Shown here piece by piece: positions 45,923 to 54,429 of a DNA stretch of 64,000 bases (the first letter of the stretch is position 1; the number at the start of each line of letters is the position of its first letter). The notes below the pieces were generated by a model, which searched no databases, had not been told where the DNA came from, and saw only the letters and a program-made list of their open reading frames with translations. A program made the translations under genes and the position numbers. Source of the stretch: Palauibacter sp965207805 (GTDB lineage: Bacteria; Gemmatimonadota; Gemmatimonadetes; Palauibacterales; Palauibacteraceae); contig OZ242312.1 of the NCBI GenBank assembly GCA_965207805.1, positions 2,604,001-2,668,000 on the forward strand, in the 5' to 3' direction.

Positions 45923-45950
45923 GCGCCGCCGACACAGCGCCGCCGACACA
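45923..45950. repeat. Perfect 14-bp tandem duplication in the intergenic region
   Basis: GCGCCGCCGACACA occurs at 45923-45936 and again at 45937-45950, with a partial third copy (CTGCCGACAC) after it. It lies between the divergent lipoprotein and symporter genes. It may be replication slippage or a regulator-binding pair. Confidence 0.8.
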
Positions 45951-46049
45951 CTGCCGACACCGAATCCTCGGACGATGGTTGTCAGCGGGCCGTCTGCGGC
46001 GGAAGGTAGGTCACGCGAGGTCGCCCAAACAACGCGAACGGAGGCGTGA

Positions 46050-47555
46050 ATGCCCTCTCCCGTGATCATCGGCGTCGTGGTCGTGTACCTCCTCTTCCTC
46101 CTCGTCATCGGCGTGTGGGGCGGGAAGGAATCGCACGATGTGAAGGGCTACTACGCCGCGGGCAAGAAACTCCCGTCGTGGGTCCTCGCATTCTCGTCCA
46201 ACGCAACCGGGGAGAGCGCCTGGCTCCTGCTGGGTCTCACGGGGATCGGGTACGCGCTGGGCATGCACGCGCTCTGGGTCGTGCTGGGCGAAGTGGTCGG
46301 CGTCGCCCTCGCCTGGGCCTTCGTGGCGCGGCCGTTCAAGGCGTTCACCGACCGCTACGGTTCGATCACCGTTCCCGACTACCTCGAGGACCGCTTCCGG
46401 GACAAGACGCACAGCTTCCGCATCGTCGGGGCCGTTATCGTCCTTTCGATGGTCGCCTTCTACGTGGGAGCGCAGCTCACGGCGACCGGGAAGGCGTTCG
46501 ATTCGTTCCTCGGCACCGGCTACGGCGTGGGCGTCGGGCTCGGCCTCGCCGTCGTCCTCTTCTATACCGTCGTGGGCGGATTCAAGGCGGTGGCCTACTC
46601 GGACTTCGCCCAGGGCGTGCTCATGTTCGCGTGCCTCCTCATCCTGCCGTTCGTCGGCATCGGCGCCGTGGGAGGCTGGGGCGCGCTCATGGACGGGCTG
46701 CGGGCGGCCGAACCTCTCGCCGTGTTCGCGGGGCTGCAGGCGTCCGGCCCTGACCTCCTGCGGCTCGGCGGCGGGCTCGGATTCACCCCGCTCGGGATCG
46801 CGAGCGCGGCCGGGTTCGTGGGTGTCGGACTCGCGTTCCTCGGCGCCCCGCAGCTCCTGGCGCGCTTCCTCGCGGCGCGCGACCAGCGCGAGATCCGGAA
46901 GGCGGGGCCGATCGCCGTCGGCTGCATCATCGTGTTCGACATGGGGGCGGTGTTCACCGGGATGGCTGCCCGCGTCCTCTACCCGGCGCTCGCCGACCCC
47001 GAGACGGCGCTCCCCGCCATGGCCGCAGGACTGCTGCCCGACCTGTTCACCGGCCTCGTCCTCATCGTCGTCCTCGCCGCCATCATGTCGACGGCCGATT
47101 CCCTGCTGATCCTCGCCTCCTCCGCGGCGGTGCGGGACGTGTATCAGAAGATCTTCCGGCCCGACGCCCGGCAGCGGGCGCTTTCGGTGCTGGGGAAGGC
47201 CGTGACGGTCGTGCTCGGCGTAACGGGACTGCTGCTCGCCCTGACCGCGGAGAGGGCGATCTTCTGGTTCGTCCTGTTCGCGTGGTCCGGCCTCGCGGCG
47301 GCATTCGCCCCGGTCGTGCTGTGCTCGCTCTTCTGGGCCCGCACCACGCGCGCGGGCGCGCTCGCCGGCATGATCGCCGGTTTTCTCGTGACGATGCTGT
47401 GGGTCGTCCTCTTCAAGGAGGGCTTCTACGACCTGTACGAGATGCTCCCGGGCTTCGCGGCCGGGTTCGCCGTCACCATCGGCGTCAGCCTGTTCACCCA
47501 GCCGCCCGAGGGCGCGGCCGAGGAACTCGCCGCCATCCGCGAGGAGATCAGATAG
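46050..47555 (+). CDS. Sodium:solute symporter (SSS/PutP-like family)
   Basis: 501 residues with about 13 hydrophobic helices. Family signatures are the early YYAAGKKLPSWVLAFSSNATGESAWLLLGLTG region and the later DLFTGLVLIVVLAAIMSTADSLLILASSA, which contains the Na+-site residues. Members import proline, pantothenate, sugars or other solutes with sodium. ATG 46050 is preceded by GGAGG 9 nt upstream. The gene is divergent from the TlpA-like lipoprotein and is followed 35 bp later by the BNR-repeat exoprotein. The substrate is not predictable. Confidence 0.9.
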   Translation: MPSPVIIGVVVVYLLFLLVIGVWGGKESHDVKGYYAAGKKLPSWVLAFSSNATGESAWLLLGLTGIGYALGMHALWVVLGEVVGVALAWAFVARPFKAFTDRYGSITVPDYLEDRFRDKTHSFRIVGAVIVLSMVAFYVGAQLTATGKAFDSFLGTGYGVGVGLGLAVVLFYTVVGGFKAVAYSDFAQGVLMFACLLILPFVGIGAVGGWGALMDGLRAAEPLAVFAGLQASGPDLLRLGGGLGFTPLGIASAAGFVGVGLAFLGAPQLLARFLAARDQREIRKAGPIAVGCIIVFDMGAVFTGMAARVLYPALADPETALPAMAAGLLPDLFTGLVLIVVLAAIMSTADSLLILASSAAVRDVYQKIFRPDARQRALSVLGKAVTVVLGVTGLLLALTAERAIFWFVLFAWSGLAAAFAPVVLCSLFWARTTRAGALAGMIAGFLVTMLWVVLFKEGFYDLYEMLPGFAAGFAVTIGVSLFTQPPEGAAEELAAIREEIR

Positions 47556-47590
47556 CAGTCCGGACTCAACCTTCGGCTTCGGAGGCAAGC

Positions 47591-50500
47591 ATGTACGATA
47601 GCGTTCGCCCGCCGGTCATCTCGCACGTGGAGCGAGTCCGAGTGTCATTCCTCGCGCTCTCGGCCCTGGCATCGCTGTCGTTGACCGCGGTGCCGGCCGG
47701 GCTCGGCGCCCAGGACTACATCTCACTCCTGCCTCCCATGGAGTGGCGCTCGATCGGGCCGGACCGGGGCGGACGCTCCATCGCCGTGGCGGGCCACGCC
47801 GCGCGGCCGTTCGAGTACTACTTCGGCGCGACGGGCGGAGGGCTGTTCAAGACGACGGATGGCGGCACGACCTGGAGCCCGGTGACCGATGGGCAGGTGG
47901 GCAGCGCCTCGGTCGGGGCGGTTGCCATGGCCCCCTCCGACCCCGATGTCGTCTACATCGGCATGGGCGAGGTGCAGCTCCGCGCCAACGTCCTTCAGGG
48001 CGACGGCGTCTATCGCTCGGACGATGCCGGGAAGAGCTGGCGGCACCTCGGCCTCGCCGACACTCACGCGATCGGGCGCATCCGCATCCACCCGAGCGAC
48101 CCGGACCGCGCCTACGTGGCGGCCCTCGGCCATCCCTTCGGACCCAACCCGGAGCGCGGCGTCTTCCGGACGACCGATGGCGGCAGGACGTGGGAGAAGG
48201 TCCTCTTCCGCGACGACCGCACGGGCGCCGTCGACCTCGCCATGGATCCGAGCGATCCGGACGTCCTGTACGCGACGCTGTGGCAGGTGTACCGGAAGCC
48301 GTGGCGCCTGTGGAGCGGCGGCGAGGGATCGGGGATCTTCAAGTCCACCGATGGCGGCGACACCTGGACGGAGATCACGCGCAACCCGGGCCTTCCGGAC
48401 GGCGTACTCGGCAAGATCACGATTGCCGTGTCCGGAGCGGATCCGAGCCGGCTGTGGGCGAACCTCGAGGCCGGGGAGGGCGGACTGTACCGCTCCGACG
48501 ACGGGGGCCTGACGTGGACATTCGTCAACGGCCACCGGGACATCTGGCAGCGCGCCTTCTACTTCCAGCGCCTGGTGGCAGATCCGGTCGACCGGAACAC
48601 GCTTTATATCCTCAACTTCCGGCTCATGCGCTCGACGGATGGCGGACGGACGCTCGAAAGCGTGCCGGAGACCCACGTCGACCACCACGACCTGTGGATC
48701 GATCCGACGAACCCGCTGCGCATGATCGACGGCAACGACGGGGGTGGCGTCGTCACGGTGAACGGGGGTCGCACCTGGACCTCGATGCGGTATCCGACGG
48801 CCCAGATCTACCGCCTCGCGACGACCGCGGACTTCCCCTACCACGTGTGCGGCGCGCAACAGGACAACTCCACCGTGTGCGTGTCCTCCGAGTGGGCGCA
48901 CCTGCGGGATCCCGCGAGCCCGAACGCGGAGTGGATGTACCCGGTGGGCGGAGGCGAGAGCGGCTACATCGCGCCGCACCCCGCCGACCCCGACATCTTC
49001 TACGCGGGCGCGACGAACACGCTCACCCGTTACGACCGCGAGACCGGCGCCGCCAGGGACATCCAGCCGTGGCCCCGCATCGTCATGGGCGAGCCCGCGC
49101 GGGACATGCCCGAGCGGTGGAACTGGACCTATCCGATCGCCGTGTCGCCCCTGGTGCCCCACGCGCTGTACGTCGGATCGCAGCACCTCTGGAGGTCGCT
49201 CGATGAGGGTGAGTCGTGGGCGAAGATCAGTCCGGACCTGACCCGCGCCGAGCCGGAAACGCTCGACGACTCCGGTGGCCCCGTCATCAAGGACCAGGAC
49301 GGGCCCGAGATCTACGGCACGCTCTACTCGATCGGGCTTTCGCCGCACGATCCGGAGACGATCTGGACCGGATCCGACGACGGTCTCGTGCACGTATCGC
49401 TCGATGGCGGCGACAACTGGCGGGACGTCACGCCGCCCGACATACCCCCGCACACGCGCGTCATGACCGTGGAGGTGTCTCCGCACCAGCCCGCGAGCGC
49501 CCACGTGGCCGGGATCCGGTACGAGATGGACGACCGGGCGCCGTACGCGTGGAGGACGGACGACTACGGGGCGAACTGGACCCGGATCGCCGATGGCATT
49601 CCCGAGGGTGCCTTCGTTCGCGTCATCCGGGAGGATCCGGAGCGCGCCGGGCTCCTGTACGCGGGCACCGAGCACGGCGTGTTCGTTTCCCTTGACGGCG
49701 GTTCGAGTTGGAGCGACCTGTCGTTCCGGCTTCCCGATACGCCCGTCACCGGGATATCGGTCGAGGAGCGCGACCTCGTGATCAGCACGCACGGCCGCTC
49801 CTTCTGGGTCCTCGATGACATCGAAACGCTCCGGCAGCTACGGGCGGACGTCGCGACCGCCGACGTACACCTCTTCTCCCCGGCCGACGCGGTTCGCCGA
49901 TCGATCCCCGCCGTGATCGACTTTCGGGTGAGCGGGCCGGAGGTCCACGTGCGACTCGACATCCTGACGGACGACCGCGAACCCGTCCGCACCCTCGTCG
50001 ACGAAACGGTGGGCGGGGGCACTCACCGGATTCGCTGGGACCTCCGCTACCCGGGCGCGGTGACGTTCCCGGGGATTGTGCTCGAGGGCGGCAACCCCGC
50101 GTTGGGCCCGTGGGCGCCGCCGGGGCGCTACGTCGCGCGACTGACCACCGACGGAGCGACCGGGGAGGAGACGTTCGACGTGCGCCCCGACCCGAGGCTC
50201 CGGGACATTCCCCCCGCCGCCTTCACCGATCAGTTCCGCCTCGCCCTGGCGATCCGCGACGCCGAGAGCCGGGCGAACGCGAGCGTCATCCTCGCCCGCG
50301 ATCTCCTCTCCCGAATCGAAGCGATCGTCGCGGACGTCGAGGACGACGCTCTCCGGGACGAGGCATCCGCCTTCGCGGCGGGGATCGAGGCAGTCGCGGG
50401 AGAACTCTACCAGCTCCGGAACCAGAGCCCGAAGGACAAGATCGCGTTCCCCATCAAGCTGAACGACCGCCTGACCGGCCTGCGCAGCCACCTGGAGCGG

Positions 50501-50668
50501 GGAGACGGCACCCCGGTCGACGCGTACCAGGCGGTCTTCAACGAGCTGTCCGCGGAGCTGGACGGGCACCTGCGGACCCTGGAACGGATGCTCAGCGACG
50601 ACCTGTCCCGCCTGAACCGGCGCCTCGAGGATGCGGGTCTCCCCCGCGCGCCGGTGCCGACCCCCTAG
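47591..50668 (+). CDS. Secreted BNR/sortilin-type beta-propeller protein
   Basis: 1025 residues from ATG 47591 with GGAGG 5 nt upstream. The signal peptide ends LTAVPAGLGAQ. The body carries many Asp-box repeats (TDGGTTW, SDDAGKSW, TDGGRTW, TDGGDTW, SDDGGLTW), giving two seven-bladed-propeller-like blocks as in VPS10/sortilin and glycosidase-like exoproteins. Residues about 770-870 form a FlgD-like Ig domain (VRTLVDETVGGGTHRIRWDL). The C-terminal 170 residues are helical. Such proteins are abundant in marine Gemmatimonadota, Acidobacteria and Bacteroidota, but their substrate is unknown. Although often labelled glycosyl hydrolase, no catalytic residues can be assigned. It converges with the aminotransferase gene, overlapping by 4 bp. 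Confidence 0.88.
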   Translation: MYDSVRPPVISHVERVRVSFLALSALASLSLTAVPAGLGAQDYISLLPPMEWRSIGPDRGGRSIAVAGHAARPFEYYFGATGGGLFKTTDGGTTWSPVTDGQVGSASVGAVAMAPSDPDVVYIGMGEVQLRANVLQGDGVYRSDDAGKSWRHLGLADTHAIGRIRIHPSDPDRAYVAALGHPFGPNPERGVFRTTDGGRTWEKVLFRDDRTGAVDLAMDPSDPDVLYATLWQVYRKPWRLWSGGEGSGIFKSTDGGDTWTEITRNPGLPDGVLGKITIAVSGADPSRLWANLEAGEGGLYRSDDGGLTWTFVNGHRDIWQRAFYFQRLVADPVDRNTLYILNFRLMRSTDGGRTLESVPETHVDHHDLWIDPTNPLRMIDGNDGGGVVTVNGGRTWTSMRYPTAQIYRLATTADFPYHVCGAQQDNSTVCVSSEWAHLRDPASPNAEWMYPVGGGESGYIAPHPADPDIFYAGATNTLTRYDRETGAARDIQPWPRIVMGEPARDMPERWNWTYPIAVSPLVPHALYVGSQHLWRSLDEGESWAKISPDLTRAEPETLDDSGGPVIKDQDGPEIYGTLYSIGLSPHDPETIWTGSDDGLVHVSLDGGDNWRDVTPPDIPPHTRVMTVEVSPHQPASAHVAGIRYEMDDRAPYAWRTDDYGANWTRIADGIPEGAFVRVIREDPERAGLLYAGTEHGVFVSLDGGSSWSDLSFRLPDTPVTGISVEERDLVISTHGRSFWVLDDIETLRQLRADVATADVHLFSPADAVRRSIPAVIDFRVSGPEVHVRLDILTDDREPVRTLVDETVGGGTHRIRWDLRYPGAVTFPGIVLEGGNPALGPWAPPGRYVARLTTDGATGEETFDVRPDPRLRDIPPAAFTDQFRLALAIRDAESRANASVILARDLLSRIEAIVADVEDDALRDEASAFAAGIEAVAGELYQLRNQSPKDKIAFPIKLNDRLTGLRSHLERGDGTPVDAYQAVFNELSAELDGHLRTLERMLSDDLSRLNRRLEDAGLPRAPVPTP

Positions 50669-51918
50669 ACGCGGGCGGCGATCACCCCGAGGAGGCGGTC
50701 TACGTCTTCGCGGTTGTTGAACATCGCGACGGCGGCGCGGAGGAGTTCCCCTCCCTCCTGGTAGGTGAAGAACACGCCTTCCGTGCGCAGGGCGGCGCCG
50801 AGTTCATCCGGATCCATGCCGTGGTAGAAACTGACGATCGCCGAGGGGTTGGCGGGCGGCGTGAAGAGCTTCATGCCGAGGTCCGCGGCCCCCTCCCGGA
50901 GCTGGCCGGCGAGCGCGTGCGTGTGCTCCGCGATCCGCTCCAGCCCCACGTCGCCGAGGAACCCCAGGGCGGCGTCCATGGCGGCGATCGGGCCGTAGGC
51001 AGGGTTCGCGTACTCATACTTCTGCGCGTCCGTCTTCAGCCGGTACTGGTGCTCGGGGAGCGTCTCGGCCACGTGCCCATGCCCGAAGCGGTCGGGCTGC
51101 ATCCACTCATGGTGCTCCCGGCGCACGTACAGTGGCGCGCAGCCGAAGTCGGCGAAGAGCCACTTGTAGCCGTTACCGCACGCGAAGTCGACGCCCTCGT
51201 CGTGGAGGTTCGTGGGGAACGTGCCGAACGCCTGGATCCCATCGGCGAACAGGTAGCCGCCCCGTGCGTGCACGATCTCGGCCAGCGTCGGCAGGTCGTG
51301 CCGGAACCCGTTCCGGTTGGAGACCCACGCCACGCTGATGAGGCGCGTGCGGTCGTCGGTGTAGGCGTCGTAGTCCTCGGGCTGGGCGCGCCCTTCGCGC
51401 GAGGGGATGATCCGGAGTTCGACTCCGTGACGTCGCTCGAGCTCGCGGTACACGACGAAGGCGGTGACGAAGTGGAGTTCGTCGATGACCACGTTGTCGC
51501 CCGGCTGCCAGTCGATCGCCTTCGCCACCATGTTCTCGCCGTCGCTGGTCGAGAAGAGGAGCGCGATCTCGTCCTCGTCCGCCCCGAACAGGCTCGCGAA
51601 GCGGCTGCGGGCGCGGGCCGTGGCCCGTCCGCGGCTCCCCGGATCGTTGTAGCTCAGCTTCTCGTCCGCGTACGCGACGAGCGCCTCGTGCACCGGACGC
51701 GGGAGCGGTCCCGTGGAGGCCGTATTCAGATACGCGAACTCCTCGGTGACCGGGAACTCACCCCGGATCCCCAGCGGATCGTCGTCCGACCCGGGGACAG
51801 GAGGCGTAGGCGAGCGGGCATCGGGGGGCGCGTGCGCGGCGAGAGCCGGCGCGGCGGGAAGCGCGAGCCCCGCGGCGGCGGTCGTCTTGACGAAGTTGCG
51901 GCGGCTCCAACCGTTCAT
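50665..51918 (-). CDS. Exported aminotransferase class V (PLP enzyme)
   Basis: 417 residues. A twin-arginine signal (RRNFVKTTAAAGLALPAAPALA) shows Tat export of a folded, cofactor-bearing protein. The fold-type I PLP enzyme core has AYLNTASTGPLP, STSDGENMVAKA, the Asp-containing VDFACGNGYKWL with the PLP Lys, and the C-terminal SIVSFYHGM. Relatives include cysteine desulfurases and kynureninases; a periplasmic location is notable for a PLP enzyme. The gene is convergent with the BNR protein and shares no operon with it. The substrate is unknown. Confidence 0.9.
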   Translation of the reverse strand: MNGWSRRNFVKTTAAAGLALPAAPALAAHAPPDARSPTPPVPGSDDDPLGIRGEFPVTEEFAYLNTASTGPLPRPVHEALVAYADEKLSYNDPGSRGRATARARSRFASLFGADEDEIALLFSTSDGENMVAKAIDWQPGDNVVIDELHFVTAFVVYRELERRHGVELRIIPSREGRAQPEDYDAYTDDRTRLISVAWVSNRNGFRHDLPTLAEIVHARGGYLFADGIQAFGTFPTNLHDEGVDFACGNGYKWLFADFGCAPLYVRREHHEWMQPDRFGHGHVAETLPEHQYRLKTDAQKYEYANPAYGPIAAMDAALGFLGDVGLERIAEHTHALAGQLREGAADLGMKLFTPPANPSAIVSFYHGMDPDELGAALRTEGVFFTYQEGGELLRAAVAMFNNREDVDRLLGVIAARV

Positions 51919-52135
51919 CCGACTACTCCTGCGTGATCTGACCTGGGTTCGTCTCGGACTTCCGAAAACGTACGCAGAAAACCCGCCCGCGGGACAGCCG
52001 CCCGCCGGGAAACGTTCCCGCGGGAACGCCGGTCGCCCCGCAAGCCGTGGGCCGAGCCGTGGACCGGGACCCTCGGCCGTCCCTAGAATCCGCGGACCGT
52101 CTCATCTCTCCATGAATCGAAACGGGAGCCGGACC

Positions 52136-52663
52136 ATGTCGAAGCTCATCGTCGCCGCCCTCGCGGCGGGTGTCCTCTGGAGCGCGGCGCCGGGCGACCG
52201 CCCGGACAACCCGCCGGCCACCTACATCTCCGCCGCCGACATTCTCGCCACGATCGCGAACGCGCCCGACGGGCGGGTCAGCGACCAGGCGATCCGGCAC
52301 ATCGACGCGGGCGGACACAACGCCGGCGTGGGCGTCGTCCAGCGCCCGCCGACCACGTCGCTCGGGGCGATCCAGCACCACAAGCAGACCGAGGTCTACT
52401 ACGTCGTCTCGGGCCGCGGCACGCTGGTGACGGGCGGCGAACTGTCGAACGCGCGGGAACTGGACCCGGAAGGACAGACGGTGCGGACGCTCACCGGCCC
52501 CAGTGCCGTGGGCGGGATCGTGGGCGGGGAGAGCCAGGACATCGGCCCGGGCGACATGCTCATCATTCCGGCGGGTTCGCCGCACGGCTTCAGCGAGATC
52601 ACGGAGACGATCACCTACATCGTCGTGCGCGTGGACCCCGACCAACTCGTCGAGCTAAAGTAG
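52136..52663 (+). CDS. Secreted cupin-domain protein
   Basis: 175 residues from ATG 52136, preceded by GGGAG; an in-frame ATG at 52112 has a poorer site. The start MSKLIVAALAAGVLWSAAPG is a signal peptide. The cupin barrel motifs are HHKQTEVYYVVSGRG and the second GDMLIIPAGSPHGF, which together supply metal-binding His, Glu and His residues. Cupins include dioxygenases, isomerases and storage proteins. A TAGAAT box at 52084-52089 is a possible -10. It lies 37 bp upstream of two amidohydrolase genes and may be co-transcribed with them. Confidence 0.88.
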   Translation: MSKLIVAALAAGVLWSAAPGDRPDNPPATYISAADILATIANAPDGRVSDQAIRHIDAGGHNAGVGVVQRPPTTSLGAIQHHKQTEVYYVVSGRGTLVTGGELSNARELDPEGQTVRTLTGPSAVGGIVGGESQDIGPGDMLIIPAGSPHGFSEITETITYIVVRVDPDQLVELK

Positions 52664-52700
52664 GGAACGCCAAACCGATCCACCGTCGGAGGAAGACCGG

Positions 52701-54419
52701 ATGAGCGACTTCACGCGGCGTGACTTCATGGCGATCTCCGGCCTCGCCGCGGGAGGCGCGGCGCTGTCCGGCTGCGGCGCCGGAGACCCCGGAGCCGGAT
52801 CCCGCCCCACCGCCGGCACCGCGGCGGGAGGCCACGCCGACCTCGTCGTCCGCGACGCGACCGTCTACACCGTGGATGACGACCTGCCGCGCGCCGAGGC
52901 GTTCGCCGTGAAGAGCGGCCGCTTCCTCGCCGTAGGCTCGAGCGACGACGTCTCGAACCTCATCGGCGCCGGCACCGACGTGATCGATGCCGCCGGCCAC
53001 ACCGTCGTCCCCGGCTTCATCGACGCCCACAACCATCCCTTCTACTCCGGCACCAAGCACCTCAAGCAGGTGAGCCTCGACGTGCGCTCCATCGAAGGCA
53101 TCAAGAGCGCGCTGAGCGAGCGCGCCCAGAACACGCCGCCGGGCCAGTGGGTGCAGGGCTTCCTCTACGACGACACGAAGCTCGAGGACGGGCGTCCGCT
53201 GACCCGCGCGGACATCGACGACGCGGTCCCGGACCACCCCGTCTCCGTCACCCACCGCGGCGGCCACACCGGCGTCTACAACTCCCGGGCGTTCGAACTC
53301 GCCGGCATCACCGCCGACACCCCGGACCCGCCCGGCGGAAAGTACTACAAGGAGAACGGCGAACTCACCGGACGCGTCGCTGAACACGCCAAGGACCCGC
53401 TCGAGAGCCTCATCCCCGCCGGGACGACGCGCGCCGAGCGGCAGGAGAGCATCCGCCTCATCGGCGAACGCATGGCGGCGGCCGGCCTCACCTCCGTGCA
53501 CGAGACCGGCGCCGGCAATGATCTCGTGAGCTATCAGGACGCCTACGAGGCGGGCGAACTCCACTTCCGCGCCTACGTCTTCCCCAACGCGGGCGACGCT
53601 TCCTTCCTCTTCGCTTCCCTCAAGGCTGCGGGCATCCGGACCGGCTTCGGGGACGAGTGGGTGAGAGTCGGCGGGATCAAGTACGTGGCGGACGGCTCCG
53701 CCTCCGAGCGCACGATGGCCATGTCAACGCCCTACGTCGGACGCCCCGACGACTTCGGCATCCTCACGATGGATCAGGAGGGGATCCACCACGCGGTGGA
53801 CGACGCGGTCCGGAACGGGTGGCAGATCGGCATCCACGCGAACGGCGATCTCGCGATCGACATGTGCCTCACCGCCTTCGAGCGCGCGCAGCGGGAGATG
53901 CCGCAGGCCGACCCCCGCTTCCGCCTCGAGCACTGCTCGCTCGTCAACGACGATCTCCTGCGCAGGATCCGGGACGTGGGCGCGATCCCCACGCCGTTCT
54001 ACACCTATGTCCACTTCCACGGGAACAAGTGGGGCGAGTACGGCGCCGAGAAGATGGAGTGGATGTTCGCGCACCGCCGCTTCATCGACTACGGGATCCC
54101 CGTGGCGGGCGCCTCCGACTATCCGCCGGGGCCGTTCGAGACGCTGATGGGCATCCAGAGCATGGTCACGCGCACGGACATGCAGGGACGCGAGTGGGGC
54201 CCGAGCCAGAAGATCACGGTCGAGGAGGCGCTCCGCGTGTGCACGATCAACGGAGCCCACGCCGCCTTCGAGGAAGGGATCAAGGGATCGATCACCGCGC
54301 GAAAGCTGGCGGATTTCGTGATTCTCGCAGAGGACCCGCACACGGCCGACCCGTTCGCGATCAAGGACATCGAGATTCTGCGCACCGTCGTCGGCGGGCG
54401 CGCGACATACGAGGCCTGA
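52701..54419 (+). CDS. Tat-exported YtcJ-like amidohydrolase lipoprotein (copy 1)
   Basis: 572 residues. The start RRDFMAISGLAAGGAALSGC is a twin-arginine signal with a lipobox Cys, so it is probably a membrane-anchored periplasmic enzyme. Motifs of the YtcJ/amidohydrolase-3 group: DAHNHP (metal-binding His-x-His), HRGGHTG, VKYVADGSASERT, IHANGD, RLEHCSLV and GASDYPPGP. These enzymes hydrolyse amide or similar bonds with a metal in a TIM barrel. Ribosome site GGAGGAAG precedes ATG 52701. A close tandem paralogue starts 10 bp downstream. Confidence 0.9.
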   Translation: MSDFTRRDFMAISGLAAGGAALSGCGAGDPGAGSRPTAGTAAGGHADLVVRDATVYTVDDDLPRAEAFAVKSGRFLAVGSSDDVSNLIGAGTDVIDAAGHTVVPGFIDAHNHPFYSGTKHLKQVSLDVRSIEGIKSALSERAQNTPPGQWVQGFLYDDTKLEDGRPLTRADIDDAVPDHPVSVTHRGGHTGVYNSRAFELAGITADTPDPPGGKYYKENGELTGRVAEHAKDPLESLIPAGTTRAERQESIRLIGERMAAAGLTSVHETGAGNDLVSYQDAYEAGELHFRAYVFPNAGDASFLFASLKAAGIRTGFGDEWVRVGGIKYVADGSASERTMAMSTPYVGRPDDFGILTMDQEGIHHAVDDAVRNGWQIGIHANGDLAIDMCLTAFERAQREMPQADPRFRLEHCSLVNDDLLRRIRDVGAIPTPFYTYVHFHGNKWGEYGAEKMEWMFAHRRFIDYGIPVAGASDYPPGPFETLMGIQSMVTRTDMQGREWGPSQKITVEEALRVCTINGAHAAFEEGIKGSITARKLADFVILAEDPHTADPFAIKDIEILRTVVGGRATYEA

Positions 54420-54429
54420 GGAGGCGAAG

